DNA of 64,000 nt, taken from Tribonema minus (taxonomy: Eukaryota; Sar; Xanthophyceae; Tribonematales; Tribonemataceae). Each line of letters starts with the position of its first letter. Position 1 is the stretch's first letter. The notes beneath the pieces are model-generated. The model was not told the DNA's origin. It searched no databases and saw nothing but the letters and a program-made list of their open reading frames with translations. The stretch lies in assembly GCA_017506865.1 (NCBI GenBank), contig JAFCMP010000097.1, positions 186,001-250,000 on the forward strand, written 5' to 3'. Both the position numbers and the translations under genes were made by a program. Below, in pieces: positions 23,740-35,639 of the stretch.

Positions 23740-24570
23740 GCCGGTAGACAATGTGATGGTGAGCTTACCTTTGCCTCAGACCGTGCCCGCTGATAAGTGA
23801 GCACAAATATCTCACTCGCAACCTCATCCGTCCTCACAAATTACCCTAGGCTGTGCCCAGCTATATCTACATCTCGCATTTCACCACTTACACATTGGAA
23901 AATATAAATGTGCGCTTTGTATTGCTAAGTTCGACTTCAACCTCATACATGTCAGCATTGCTTGCAGGTTCGCTTGCATCAGCCACTTACCGCTGCTTCA
24001 GTGACCGTGCCTGCTCAGGCCTAACCTCAATTTTATAATGGAACACCTCAACTCAGTGGCATCACTTGAAAAGGTCGTAATGCGCCGCAACACCGATCTG
24101 ATAATGAGCTCACCGTTGCATCAGTGACCACGTGCGATGTGGTTTGCTCAAGTTGAGGTTCAGCTCAAACCATAACATCAAAAATCACGATGCGGCTCTG
24201 TTGGCACCAGCTCATGGCCTTTGGAGTAGACAATGTAATGGCGAGCTTAAGCATGCTACCTCAGTGGCCGGGCCTGCTGCTCAGGCCTAACTTGAATTTT
24301 CATTCCAAAACTTTCAACGCATCAGCATCTCTTAATTTGAGCTCCGAGTCGTGGTGACGCTCTGACAACGAGCTTACTACTGCATCAGTGACCGTGTGAT
24401 AATCAGAGTTGTCAGCCGATGCCTCTTGTCGGCTTTTTCGTCAACGTGGTCCCAGTTGGCTCAGCTCGGTTCAATTCAGAGTTGAAGGTGGTCGCGGCCT
24501 TTGTGCTTTACGCCTTCGCCATCATCAGTCACGGCAGGCACAGTCACTGAGGCAGCGGTAAGTAAGCTCA
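23740..24570. repeat. Degenerate dispersed/tandem repeat array
   Basis: Words such as GTAGACAATGT(G/A)ATGG(T/C)GAGCTTA and CATCAGTGACCGTGCCTGCT recur near 23749, 23995, 24100, 24228 and 24370. On the minus strand many begin with GGTAAGCTCACC or similar, which looks like copied splice donors with intron starts. No coding motif survives. Confidence 0.4.
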
Positions 24571-25750
24571 CCCTCATATACTTCAGATGGAGGCCAAGAG
24601 CTGCTGCCAGTGAAAGGTTAATCAGCATGATTAAGTATTATAATAGTAAATGGCATGTGATGTTTTAAATGTATTATCACTAGAGTTGTCAGAAAAATGC
24701 GCAATGCAGCCAACGAGCAAGCAGGAGCTGCTGGAGTGGCTTTAGGCACCCAGGGAGGCTGTTAGGTGCCTTACAGATGGCAACGGACAATGCAGCCTCA
24801 CTACGATGCCGCCTAACGCGAATCACCAGCTTCTGACTCACGCAACCAACACACCAGAGATGCGCAGAGCTGGTGCTGTTGATGCAGTCTGCTGAGCATG
24901 GGAGTACGGAAAGCATTCGTCACACGTACTGCCGGCAGCAAATAGAAGGGGGAAAATAATTTATGCTGAAGGTCATTGTGAATGTTCGAGTCGAAGATGT
25001 AGCGACTGCAGCAGCAGGCAGCAGCAGCAGCAGGAGCACACCAGACTGCAGGATGATCGTGTAGTGCATGCTCGGAGTATATGGGCCCAGATCTGCAGGT
25101 TGATCCTGTAGCCGATGCTTGTAGAAGTCTGTGCCTCGGCCTTCAACGCCTCGGACCACGCAATCACACAAACATGCGCGGGTAGAGATCATCGATGTAG
25201 CAGCAAAACATGGACACACGACCTGCTACCCTGCTCGATGCATCATGCACCAAGTCGGTAGTATTCAATGTTGTTCACATCGATGTACAAAGACAACTTC
25301 TGAATGCAGTTGTACACCTTGCATGCATGTCAGAGATTGGGGGGAGCTTCATCCCTCTACACTGTGCGGGACAGGCCACGTGATACGCTAGAGCCCACGG
25401 GCGAGAGTGATGACAGCAGCGTTTGCTAACTAGTAGTATCTGACATTCACGTGCTCTGTAGTTGCATGCACAGCTGTCGGCCGGGCACCACCACCGGTTA
25501 TCTGCTGCCTCAAATACACGTAGTAGTAGCAGTCAAGATGAAACCTTATGCTGACTATGCTGACACAAATTCTCTTCACAGGCCCCCCAGACATTCCATA
25601 GATGCTACGACTCGTTCATGAAAGGGGAGGTTGGGGCAGCGGGTGGGTCGACTGGCACGCGGCGGATGAGAGGGACTGAAATCTGGGTGGGCCTTGCCGT
25701 ACTCAGATTCCTCGTGTTTGAGCATCAAAGTACTTTTTGAAGTGATTGGT
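24571..25750. other. No gene recognised
   Basis: This should contain the Rh exon between the two recognised ones if the gene were whole, but no conserved Rh segment (for example WPSFN) is seen on the minus strand. A CAG-rich stretch lies near 25005-25035. Confidence 0.4.
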
Positions 25751-25751
25751 G

Positions 25752-25840
25752 CAGCACCACCATTGATGTGATGTCACCTATCATAATGTAGGATGAGCTG
25801 AGCTTTGGGTTGCCTTCGCCATATTCGTGCTGGTGCTCAG
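25752..25840 (-). pseudogene. Partial duplicate of an Rh-channel exon
   Basis: The minus strand encodes HQHEYGEGNPKLSSS and a decayed end, copying the last third of the intact exon at 25890-26091, including its splice-donor side. It lies about 140 bp downstream of that exon in gene orientation. Confidence 0.65.
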
Positions 25841-25889
25841 TTTTGTCATGATGCGCAGTGCTCCCGTGCTGAACTACGTTTTTGAGCAC

Positions 25890-26091
25890 CCACCATAGAC
25901 ACAACGTCACTCATGTGGGACAAGCTCAGCTTCGGGTTGCCTTCGCCATACTCGTGCTGGTGGCGTGACAGCGTCACGCTGGCCGCCAGGCCATAGTAGC
26001 AGCCGAAGGCATGCACCACAATCGTGCCGCCCATGTCCAGCGGCCCCAGGGTCTGGATGACCAGGTGTTGATTGAGAGCGTACACAGGAGT
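25890..26091 (-). pseudogene. Rh-type ammonium/CO2 channel, exon
   Basis: It opens after a CGCTCGCAG acceptor with TPVYALNQHLVIQTL, then GPLDMGGTIVVHAFGCYYGL, and ends SHMSDVVSMVG. The block D.GGS..IHAFGAY.GLA...HSD..AMIG is diagnostic of the Rh branch of the Amt/Rh family, membrane channels for NH3 or CO2. This exon is intact. The next recognisable exon is 2.9 kb away (22851-23035), with at least one exon missing between, so the locus is probably a broken gene. Confidence 0.75.
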
Positions 26092-26129
26092 CTGCGAGCG
26101 AGGCGAATGGAAAAGCGGGGGGCACGAGA

Positions 26130-27214
26130 TTCAAAGGTTATTTGATGACGGCCACAAGGACATATGGCAGCAGCGATGGCACTCCCGACGACTTTGCCTC
26201 GTCATATACTGCTATAATGAAACAGCTATGCACTGCAGTTAGTACTTTCAAGTTATAGCCACAACCTATCTTGTAGGGTGCGATCCTCTGCTAGCTGTCT
26301 TCTGCTGGGGGGGCGGGGGGGGGGTGTAGCGTTTGGTCCCTAGATCCAGAGCAGTTGACAAGCAATGCTGCTGAGAAGGGGTCACAGTACGAGACCCCGT
26401 AAAGGCAACCTACCCAATGAAACTCTTGGACCGCTTTGATACAGTGGGAGCACCCTTATAGGAATCCAAGACCTAGACCTCTCTGGGTACCCACACAACT
26501 CCAAGTTGTGATGTTGAAGTCATACTTAAGATGACAAAATTGAAGTTATGCCCATGCAGTAGTAGCTCACCTGTAAGGCGACTGGAAAGTGTCGCTTGAG
26601 AGAAAAGATGTGCAAGTGGGGTACACTCGCACTAACTGCTGCCTCATTGCGATGGAGTTCCAGTCGGCGGATCACACAGCACGCAGCATATTTCAGGCGG
26701 CACTGGCTGTGGCGGCTGGTCGTGACAAGTACTTGTTCTTCAGGGCCAACTACAATCCCACCAATGTGCTTGCCACAGCTGCTGACATGGGGCTCAATGT
26801 GAATACACAACAAGACATATGTTACCTTATGGTACGTCCCTGGTTGACTTATGGTATGTCCCTGGATGACTTCTGGCAGATGTGTAGTGCTGTTATTGCC
26901 GTGGACATTGGTGGGCGTGCCAGATATACTGTGGAATGTGGACAGAACTGTAAACTGTGGTGTATACATGCAGCAATTTGCATCAATCAGTGCCAGATAT
27001 GCTGTGGAACGTGAACAGCACAATTGCAGTGTGAGCTGTGTTGTCACAACGTAACAACAGTCGCACCGTTGTCTTCGTGCTGTGTCACAAGTTTTCATGA
27101 TGGAAGCGTTAGGGGGAAACGTATCACAGATATCAACTTTGTACTACAGGTTGAGGAGGCGAGTGCTCGGCTCACCTGCAACGCCATTGCCCTTCACAGA
27201 GCAGCAGCAACACC
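26130..27214. other. No gene recognised; contains a G run
   Basis: A G-rich run lies at about 26305-26325. An open frame at 26589-27014 has fair coding character but no known motif. It may be a further part of the DDE transposase upstream of its catalytic core. Confidence 0.35.
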
Positions 27215-28640
27215 ATTGTTTTCCAATCAACTTTGTTTTAACTTTGTTAACAAGCACCGCCCCACGTTGAAGTATTTGTTTGGCATAATGCCACGCAGCA
27301 CCATCTGTTATGTGTCGTCAGGCTATAATGGTAGGATGACGGATGTGGACATGGTACAGAGTAGCGGCATCCTTCAGCTTCTGGCTGACGCACAATACCG
27401 CAAGGGTTGCAAGCTGTTGGTTGACAAGGGGTTCCTGGGCATCAATCTGATGTTAGTGAAAATTGGGTTTAGATGCAAAGGCCCCACTTTGTGCGTGCGC
27501 AGGCAAAGCGCAGTTTGCGCGTGGTGACTCTGTGCTGCATAACTACTTCCTCTCAGCAAGTTTAATGCGAACCGTTCTGGAGATGCTAAATTTAGGCCTG
27601 AGAAATATGCTGGTGGTGTGTACTGTTATAATCAATGTAAAAGACAAGAAAGTAAGCTAAATAGTGATATACTTGATACGAAAATCGGCCATAATCTCAC
27701 GGAGATATCGCTTGTCAAAAGTTGACCTTTCTTGATTTCTCGGCAGCAGCAGCGCGGCATTTTTGCAGAAAACCCCCAAATCCCCCGCTGCGGGAAAGCT
27801 CCCGCAAAAACACTAGGCCAGTTGAGCAGCAGGCGACGACGCAGACGAAGCTGCTGCATAGGAAGGGTGCGCTGGCGCTTATGGTAGCAGCTAGCAATAG
27901 CCTGTGCGTCGATGCTGCCACAGCGGCTCTTCATAGCTCGTGCTCTGGAACTGCTCAGGCATCGGCAGCACAGCAGCAGACAGTGTCACTGCAGTGCACG
28001 CAGCACTGCTGGTGCTTACAAGAGCTGAATACCATGTTAGATGCAATCGTGGCGCCTGTAGGCTAGCTGGCATCAGTGATTGCGCCATCACTCGTGCTTC
28101 GTGTTCTGAATGTGGGAGCACGATTTTTTCGCAGGTGCCTGCCTGTGGTGCCGACACAAAACAGGTCGGTGGTGCCGGCGCAATGCCCGCAGGCCTGCAG
28201 TGGGTTGTCTTGCACCCGGCAACTGCTCACACACGAGCACAGCCTGATACGGTGGTGTCTGCAGCTCAAATTACAGGAAAACACGGATTTAGGACACAAT
28301 ACTGTTGAAGTTGGTGAATAGTAGTTTATAGTACAGTTGAAGTTTGGCACATGGCGTAGGTACTATTTGGGGGATGCTCTTTCATCTTGCTTTGTGGTGT
28401 TTGCATGTTTGAGCGCATCCTGATGGCAAATTCACGCGCTGAAAGTTCGGTTCGCAATAAACTTGCTCGGAGGAAGTACATAGCAAATACTCGCATACAT
28501 GTTGAGCGTGCCTTTTGGCGCAGTCCGCAATTGGAAGTTCCTCACCCTATAAGGTGTTTTGCGCGATGTAGACAAGGTCGACATGGCATTAATGGTATGC
28601 GCGGCATTGACCAATCTCCTGAAGCAGCCATTCACGATTA
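27215..28640 (+). pseudogene. DDE transposase remnant (DDE_Tnp_4 type, Harbinger/ISL2EU-like)
   Basis: The frame near 27250-27480 encodes KHRPTLKYLFGIMP, YVSSGYNGRMTDVDMVQSSG and LLVDKGFLGINLML. This matches the second-Asp region of DDE_Tnp_4 transposases (K.L.GI.P, VS.G..GR.SD, SG.L, D.GF). A KAQFARGD-like end occurs near 27505. The third catalytic block, IANTRIHVERAFWR, appears only at about 28485-28526, and in another frame is followed by a VCAALTNLL motif with a TAA in between. The two halves are about 0.95 kb apart where roughly 20 residues are normal, so sequence appears inserted. The first catalytic Asp is not seen. It is non-functional. Confidence 0.6.
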
Positions 28641-29367
28641 CATAAAGCCAACACAAATGCAATGCCATGCTGGGGTGACCACCTGCCTCTGACCTAGCAG
28701 CTGCCATTCTTTCTCACAAGTGCTGTCCTCGACTTGGCTTCGCACATACGCGTGTTGGCATAGACTGTGAGATTGTATGGCATGCACGTATGTAATGGTC
28801 AACAAGTTCACAAGGTTGTGCTGCATGCATACGATATCGTCTGCTCACACTAGCAACACAACATCGCAGCGGCTGTGTCATGAGTCATGCATCAAGTTGC
28901 CAATTGCAGCATTCATCGCATGGCGTAACATTGTCTGCAAATTGACAGACGCGTGAAGTGTTCGAAAGGCAGTATTATGGCATCATGCTGCAGAATAATT
29001 GCATTTTGATGGCAGGCAGCAATCTGCAAGCAAATGCATGCAGAAGTTTGCGTTGGGAGACCATGGTTAAGGCAGTGCCTGCAGTATCAGCAATGCCGAT
29101 GTCAGCCCCGCTTGTTGTTAGCGCATGGTACTATCACTGGAAGCATTGACGGCAACCATGATTGTGTTGGCCACCTCATTGACAGTGTGGTAACTGCCAT
29201 ATTTAACAATTGACCTGGCCGTCCCCCGGCAATGAGCTGGCATTGCATCGTAGAGCTCATAATCAGACCTGTTGAAAGGTGCACGCCTGGCATCAGGCCT
29301 GACTACTGCTTCTCCCTGCACATCAACGGCTTCGACATCTCCCCCCGCAAACATGACACCAACATGC
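28641..29367. other. No gene recognised
   Basis: Short open frames on both strands. The region ends exactly where the LTR homology shared with the copy at 33.4 kb begins. Confidence 0.4.
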
Positions 29368-30636
29368 TGTGGCCTTGGGCCCAAGAAGTGTGCTGTCAAG
29401 TCATGACAGCGATCCAAGCAAACTCCGTGGCTGAACAAGAAGAAAGTCTTCACTCCATGATGTTGGGTGTTCAGTGACTATTCACCAAATGACGTGCATG
29501 CAGCATTGCTCGGCGCGGCCCGCTGAGCATCCACTCCAGATCAGTCTCAACTTCAACTGGGAGTGTGTTGAACATTGCACAACCTCAACTTCAACACTTG
29601 TCAAACTTCAACTTCAATTTGAAATTAAACTTCAACTTCAACTGCTACCACAGTGCTGCACATACATTCTTGCACACTTCAGTCTACAGCTGCCACATAC
29701 CCCCCCCCTGCATGGTGCTCTCTGCATCCATGCACAACCTGCAGCGGCACAAGCAAGCGCATGTGCTGTGCCATCGGATGATCACTGGATGTCCTCACAT
29801 CACTGTGGCACGTGCAATCCGTTACACAATGCTGCAAAACAGAAGCAGAAACGCATACAGCACGATGGCCGGTGCCATCGCACTGCGCTCGTGCAAACGC
29901 ACAAACAACACCCCCTCCCCATATCCTAGGCTGGGGTGGCAGCCCAGTAGTGTAGTCCGTCACACCACGCTAAGGGTCGTGACCAACCTCTTGGTACCCC
30001 AAACCCCGGCCTTACTCAAGGCGCTGAGCAGCCAGCAGTCAGAACTCTCGGGCGTTAGCTGCGTGATGACGACCTCCTCCTGCACTTGGCCGTGAGGAAC
30101 GGGTGTGTGGCCAAACATTGCTAAGCTACACCAGTCACTGGCATGTGCCCTCTTGCACATTTGAAAACCCTCTTGATGCCCATAGCAACTACGGGTAAGC
30201 AGTCAGATAATCTACGGCACTCCGTATCGTGTAACGACAACGTCCTCCGCCAGACGCCGTGCCGCCTGCACTAACGCGAGCTCTGACATCCGATTGCCCA
30301 TCACCGAGGCAGATAGCCGGTGAAAACAACACTATGCTCCTGCTACCCGCGAATAGAGTAGGAAACGGCCCAACAATGTCTACCCCCCCCCCCCCCCCCC
30401 CCCATAACAGAGACGGGCTTCTCGTTTCCTCCCCGCGAAGACCACGGTCCGGCATGTTGCCTTGCTGTCATAGCTTGCACGCAGGCATGCGACACCGCAT
30501 GTGTGTTGAACATTGCAGAACCGCAACTTCAACACCTTTGAGACTCCCACTTCAACTTCAACTTGAAGTTCATCTTCAATTGTTGCCGCAGTGCTCAACG
30601 TGATTTTGTTTCACACTTCAGCCTACCGCTGCCACA
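29368..30636 (-). mobile_element. Short non-coding LTR retroelement (copy 1)
   Basis: Minus orientation. The 3' LTR is 29368-29697 (330 bp; reads TGTGGCAG...GGCCACA on its own strand). It is preceded by a polypurine tract of nine G (29708-29700) and about 800 bp of non-coding internal DNA. Homology to the copy at 33.4 kb starts exactly at the LTR outer end, while the flanks differ, which supports a true element end. A 135-bp partial LTR lies at the other end (30502-30636), diverged and truncated. TTGAAGTT-type repeats fill the LTR. No coding frame of more than about 65 residues is shared, so the element is non-autonomous, TRIM-like. Confidence 0.65.
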
Positions 30637-31859
30637 ATGCGCAGGCTTTCGCTGCCAGACAAGGTCAATGTCAACTACCTTACTCCCCATCAATGGTGCG
30701 CAGAGTGCACCTCTCTTAGCACCCATCAGTCTCTCCAACCATACGCAAGACTGTGCGGTGCATGTGCGGGGCATGACATGGCTTAGCTCAAATTCTGTCA
30801 TTGTGAGCAGCCTGGTAAATTTGCAGCAGCATGATGCCGCTGCTACCCCGCCTTGCACTGGCACATGGCATATGTGACACGAAGATGCGGTGCATACTAT
30901 GGGGGGGCCCCGGGGGGAATGATCTCCGTCGGTACCCCCGGTTGGGGATGCTGTCCCCTCTTCCCCCGTGGCCTGTCACCCCCGTTGTTGGTCCGCGACC
31001 CCCAGCGTGTATGATTCGAGCCGTCTGAACGACTCACCATCTGAACGCCAAGCTGCACATAAATGTCGTAAGTCCCCGCCTGCAAAAAATGGTTGAGGTG
31101 AGAATTTCACCCAGCAGTGACCAGTCTCATCGTCACACTTGAAGTACGCGAGGCCTGTCAACGCGCTCAGGTCAACGACGCGCTACGCTGTGCTGCGCGA
31201 TACAAGAGGCGGCTATAGTCAAGGTCCGATGACTCCCCATCCCCCCCGCCACCAACACACAACTTGAAGGGATCGCATGAGTCTGACAGCCTGAGCCTAA
31301 GGATGGTGACCTCGTCCAGCTTTGGGAGCTGTTCGCTTACTATGTTGACATTTTTGAGTCAACCAGCATCCTCCAGTGGGGGCGGCAGTATTGCTCTAGC
31401 TTCGGCTGCGGACATGATGGTCGGTGCTGCCGCTTGTTGTGCAGGAGCTCGTACTGGCAGCGTCCTGGCAATGGGAAACACATTGTGGCACCTTGGGGGC
31501 CTGCCTGCTGCACCCTGACTATGCCCATGAACTCAAGTGTAATTGTGACTAGCTCGAGCTTAACCAATCTAGAAAAGTGTGCACCCTCAAGACCTCGCAC
31601 CTGGTACAGCTGCTGCCGCAAGGCCATGGCTGTCATGGCTCTGATTTGGTCGTCACTCATCACGAGGAAGTCAGCCAGTTGCGCCTCACTGCCGTCAGGG
31701 TGCATGTGTGGGGCTGAGACGCGCCCCGTGCGCTGCACACAGCCCGCGTTCCACGCACCAACGCCGCGCTCCCGGAGGCACTCCGCCAGTGCCCGGACGC
31801 TGTACGCTGCCACCGCCCCGTTCATTGGTGAGCTGCACCCTGGCGCCGCCGCGGCCGCT

Positions 31860-32693
31860 GCCTCCGGCGCTCCCCCCGTCGGTAAGTGCAGCCATCAAGC
31901 GCCGCAGCCGCCAAGCGCGCCGGGGCTCCGACGCCACATGTGCCAGGCCTGCGGCACCTGCTTCACTGATGTTGTGCTGCCATGCTGCCACCAAAAGCAC
32001 CTGCTGCACCAGCGCTGCCTCAGGCCGCAGCGAGTGTTCCCTGGAGAATACCTGGCCAGACATGTAGTCCGTGGCGCTCTGCACCCAGCACAAATCGGTG
32101 ATGAGGTATTGTGCTCCGAGCATCAGAAGGTCCGAGTCGTCTGCCACTATGCAGATTGAGCATCCTGTTTTTCACAACTCTTGCTCCAGCTGCACCATCG
32201 AACCGTCCGCCTCCTAGGGAGTGGTGCGACAGGAGATGCCACACCTCCCGCCCAGGATACTGATGTCACCTGCAGCCGCCTGCGCCGAGTTGATGACTTC
32301 CTGCACATGACATTGTGCTTTGATCTCCGATGTACAGGACAGCGACTAGGCCAGTATGCGCTGATGGAATGACACTGATGATCCCTCAGCATTGGCCGGT
32401 GTCGCCGCACCTGCGCGCATTTGCGATCTTGGCGCAATAGCTATTTTGCCTGGTGGGGCTGCGCCTTCCAGCAACACCACTATGCTGCACGCCGTGGCAT
32501 TGCGTGCTGCCCGCAGCGCTCCGAGAAGCACATTGCCCAGCTGCCGCCCGTCGCCTCTGCGCAATTGCTGAAGCTCAGCAAGCCCCAAGGATGCACTAAA
32601 TCTGTGGTGCAGCAGCATCCCACCGTCAACTATGAGGGTAAGATGACCATCTGCGGGCAAGATCGCGGCCTGCTGCATAGCCCTATCTGACAT
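31860..32693 (-). pseudogene. FEN/XPG-like 5' nuclease remnant
   Basis: The N-terminal block (32693-32380) has HLTLIVDGGMLLHH and VVLLEGAAPPGK, resembling the XPG N-region (DG..LL; V..G..P..K). Further on, EADGSMVQLEQEL and IVADDSDLLMLGA match the XPG I-region (EAD...; .DDSDLL.FG), with acidic metal-binding residues kept. An in-frame TGA at 32174-32172, a TAG before EADG and at least one frame change interrupt it. Family members cut flap or branched DNA. C-terminal parts toward 31.3 kb are not recognisable. The gene lies between the two copies of the short LTR element. Confidence 0.5.
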
Positions 32694-33120
32694 CGCAAGC
32701 CATCGCCACCCGTTTCAGGCTGTCGCACACCCATCTATCTTCTTGTCCGCAGATTATCATCATATGGACAAGTTCTCTAGGGCTGTCATCGTTGCATTTG
32801 TCAGTCACGAACAGGCATTATTGCACTTGTGAGGTGCAATGAGGTGCACCTGTCACTAACAGTTAAATTCATCATCACGCAGTTCTTTCATTTATTGTAT
32901 TAGTCTTGACTCTCTATGTGGCACCTAAGTGGCACCCAGGACCACCACAGTAGCACAGCAACATGTCCATTGCATGTTATGGTTACTCTCTGATGATGAC
33001 CTACTAACATCACAACTGCAGCGATGACTGTTGTGGCACACCTGGTCCGGTCACTGCGACAATAGCTGCTTCATGCTTTTCAAAACAAAAAGCTTCAATC
33101 ATGCTCACCACGCGCAAGTC

Positions 33121-33181
33121 CTACGCGCTTAAGTTGTAATAAGGGAGGGAAGCGAAGAAGCCCTGTGCACGCATCATTGCA

Positions 33182-33214
<33 letters not shown>

Positions 33215-33306
33215 TGCAACTGCTGCACCTGCACCATGTCACGACTCATGGGCATAGCCATACCTGCCATGGGCGCAGCACTGCCCACTGGCTGCCACTG
33301 GCACAT
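33121..33306 (-). other. Small poly-Gln open frame over a (CTG)n repeat
   Basis: A (CTG/CAG)n tract at about 33182-33222 gives eleven Gln in a row on the minus strand, flanked by Met-rich and Gln-rich residues. It may be the C-terminal exon of a coding gene or a chance frame over a microsatellite. Confidence 0.35.
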
Positions 33307-33403
33307 GGCGGTGCCAATGCTCTGGCGGTGCTACGACTGCTGCAGCGGCACCATGACATTGGCATCTGCAGAGGCTCACTGACATGCACATACGCCGTAG
33401 CCG

Positions 33404-34503
33404 TGTGACCTTGGGCCCAAGAAGTGTGCTGTCAAGTCATGACAGCGATCCAAGCAAGCTCCGTGGCTGAACAAGAAGAAAGTCTTCAATCCATGATGTT
33501 GGGTGTTCAGTGACTATTCACCAGATGACGTGCATGCAGCATTGCTCGGCGCGGCCCGCTGAGCATCCACTCCAGATCAGTTTCAACTTCAACTGGGTGT
33601 GTTGAACATTGCACAACCTCAACTTCAACACTTGTCAAAATTCAACTTCAATTTGAAATTAAACTTCAACTTCAACTGCTGCCACAGTGCTCAACATACA
33701 TTCGTGCACACTTCAGTCTACAGCTGCCACATACCCCCCCTGCATGGTGCTCTCTGCATCCATGCACAACCTGTAGCGGCACAAGCAAGCGCATGTGCTG
33801 TGCCATCACTGGATGTCCTCACATCACTGTGGCACGTGCAATCCGTTACACCATGCTGCAAAACAGAAGCAGAAACGCATACAGCACGATGGCCGGTGCC
33901 ATCGCACTGCTCGTGCAAACGCACAAACAACACCCCCTCCCCATATCCTAGGCTGGGGTGGCAGCCCAGTTGTGTAGTCCGTCACACCACGCTAAGGGTC
34001 GCGACCAACCTCTTGGTACCCCAAACCCCGGCCTTACTCAAGGCGCTGAGCAGCCAGCAGTCAGAACTCTCGGGCGTTAGCTGCGTGATGACGACATCCT
34101 CCTGCACTTGGCCGCGTGGAACGGGTGTGTGGCCAGACATTGCTAAGCTACACCATGTGCCCTCTTGCACATTTGAAAACCCGCTTGAAGCCCATAGCAA
34201 CTACGGGTAAGCAGTCAGAGAATCTACGGCACTCCGTATCGTGTAACGACAACTTCCTCCGCCAGATGCCGTGCCGCCTGCAATTAGGTGAGCCCTGACA
34301 TCCGATTGCCCCCACCACCGAGCCAGATAGCCGGTGAAAACAACAGTATGCTCCTGCTACCCGCGAATATAGTTTAAAACGGCCCAATAATATCTACCCC
34401 CCATGACAGAGACGGGCTCCTTGTTTCCCCCCCGCCAACGTCAAGACCACGCTCCGGCATGTTGCCTTGTTGCCATAGCTTGCACGCCAGGCATGCGACA
34501 CTG
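33404..34503 (-). mobile_element. Short non-coding LTR retroelement (copy 2)
   Basis: This is nearly identical to 29368-30497 along its length. The 3' LTR is 33404-33731 and the polypurine tract 33740-33734. Homology stops at 34503, where copy 1 enters its partial 5' LTR, so the 5' LTR is missing here. The left flank differs from that of copy 1, showing independent insertion rather than simple tandem duplication. Confidence 0.65.
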
Positions 34504-35639
34504 TAACTCACGTGTCATCTCTTGCTCTAGCGTCAAGCAACCCTGCCGGGCTTGTGGTCAAAACAACAACAATTGCAAGTCAACGGGGCATTGTCCCGCT
34601 CCTGCAAGTGTCTGAGGCACGACCACCCCTCGACACCTCGGGCTGTCCTCCTCCGACACCGCCTTCTCTCCTTGCCGCCTGTCGGCGGTACTGAGCTCCA
34701 CTGACCCATATGACCCTCCGGTCAGCACATGATAGTCATGACACTTGGCCGCATGCACCTCCCTCACCTGCGTAGTGATGACAGCAGCATCACGCTGCCC
34801 TTGAGGTGTGCTACTATCGCCCCCAGCAACAGTTCTGTTTGCTAAGCCACAATTGTAGCGTCAGCTGAGAGCAATCTCCTTCTCGGGCACTCCGCCAAGT
34901 TCTGCCTGCTGCAACTGCCCCGTTGCGGTGTGAGCAACCCATCAAGTCCGCAGTGAGCCGCCACCTGTGCACGTGAGCCCGATTGCTGGACACCACAACC
35001 TCCTCAGTGGCGACTGTCGCCCGAGCTCTAGCCCTCGATGCTGTTAGGCCAGGAGCCCGTTCTGCCTGAGTACACAAGCCATGAGCCCTGCCTAGCTGTG
35101 ATGGAATGACCAAGAACACAAAACATATCACCAGAGACATGCACAGTGACTCCTCTAGACACCTCGAGGCTGGCAAGCCAGGCAAACAAGCATCAGCAAG
35201 ACAACAACATAAGTGGCCAGTTCACCTTGCTCCCTTAGCACTTGGTACCTCCTTGCCTCGCTTCTCGAAGAGTGAGCCTACGCACAGCAAGCAGCAGACC
35301 CTGGCCTGACTCTTCGGACTACTCAATGTCATGCCACTGTCACCCGCACAGACGGTCATGCCACTGCTGCCGCATTATGCAAGGCTGTCATAGAGCCAGA
35401 ACCTAGTCTAGAGCTCCTGTGTCAATGACACCTACACCTGAGCCTAAATGTTGAGTCTATAAGCCCAGTCCTGCAGGTGTGCCATGCCATAACAGTTCCT
35501 CCTCCTGAGCCTGCGCTTGTCCCCAAGCGCATCGCCGTTACGACAGTTGCTGAGGTGAAAGAAACTGCACAGTACCTAACGCAAAGAGGACCTCCCTGCG
35601 CACTGCACTACCTATCTCTACGCGGCGGGGGGGACAGTC
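34504..35639. other. No gene recognised
   Basis: Pro/Ser-rich chance frames. This may include the 3' untranslated part or LTR of the chromovirus that follows on the minus strand, but I could not match it to a second LTR. Confidence 0.35.

Noticed and set aside
33182..33222. (CTG)n tract as a confirmed poly-Gln protein gene
   Set aside because: Only a 61-codon frame with no conserved context; kept as a low-confidence feature.
29368..34503. A single LTR retrotransposon with 29.4 and 33.4 kb as its two LTRs
   Set aside because: The homology is over 1 kb, includes polypurine tract and internal DNA in both, and runs in the same orientation. Two separate copies of one short element explain it better.
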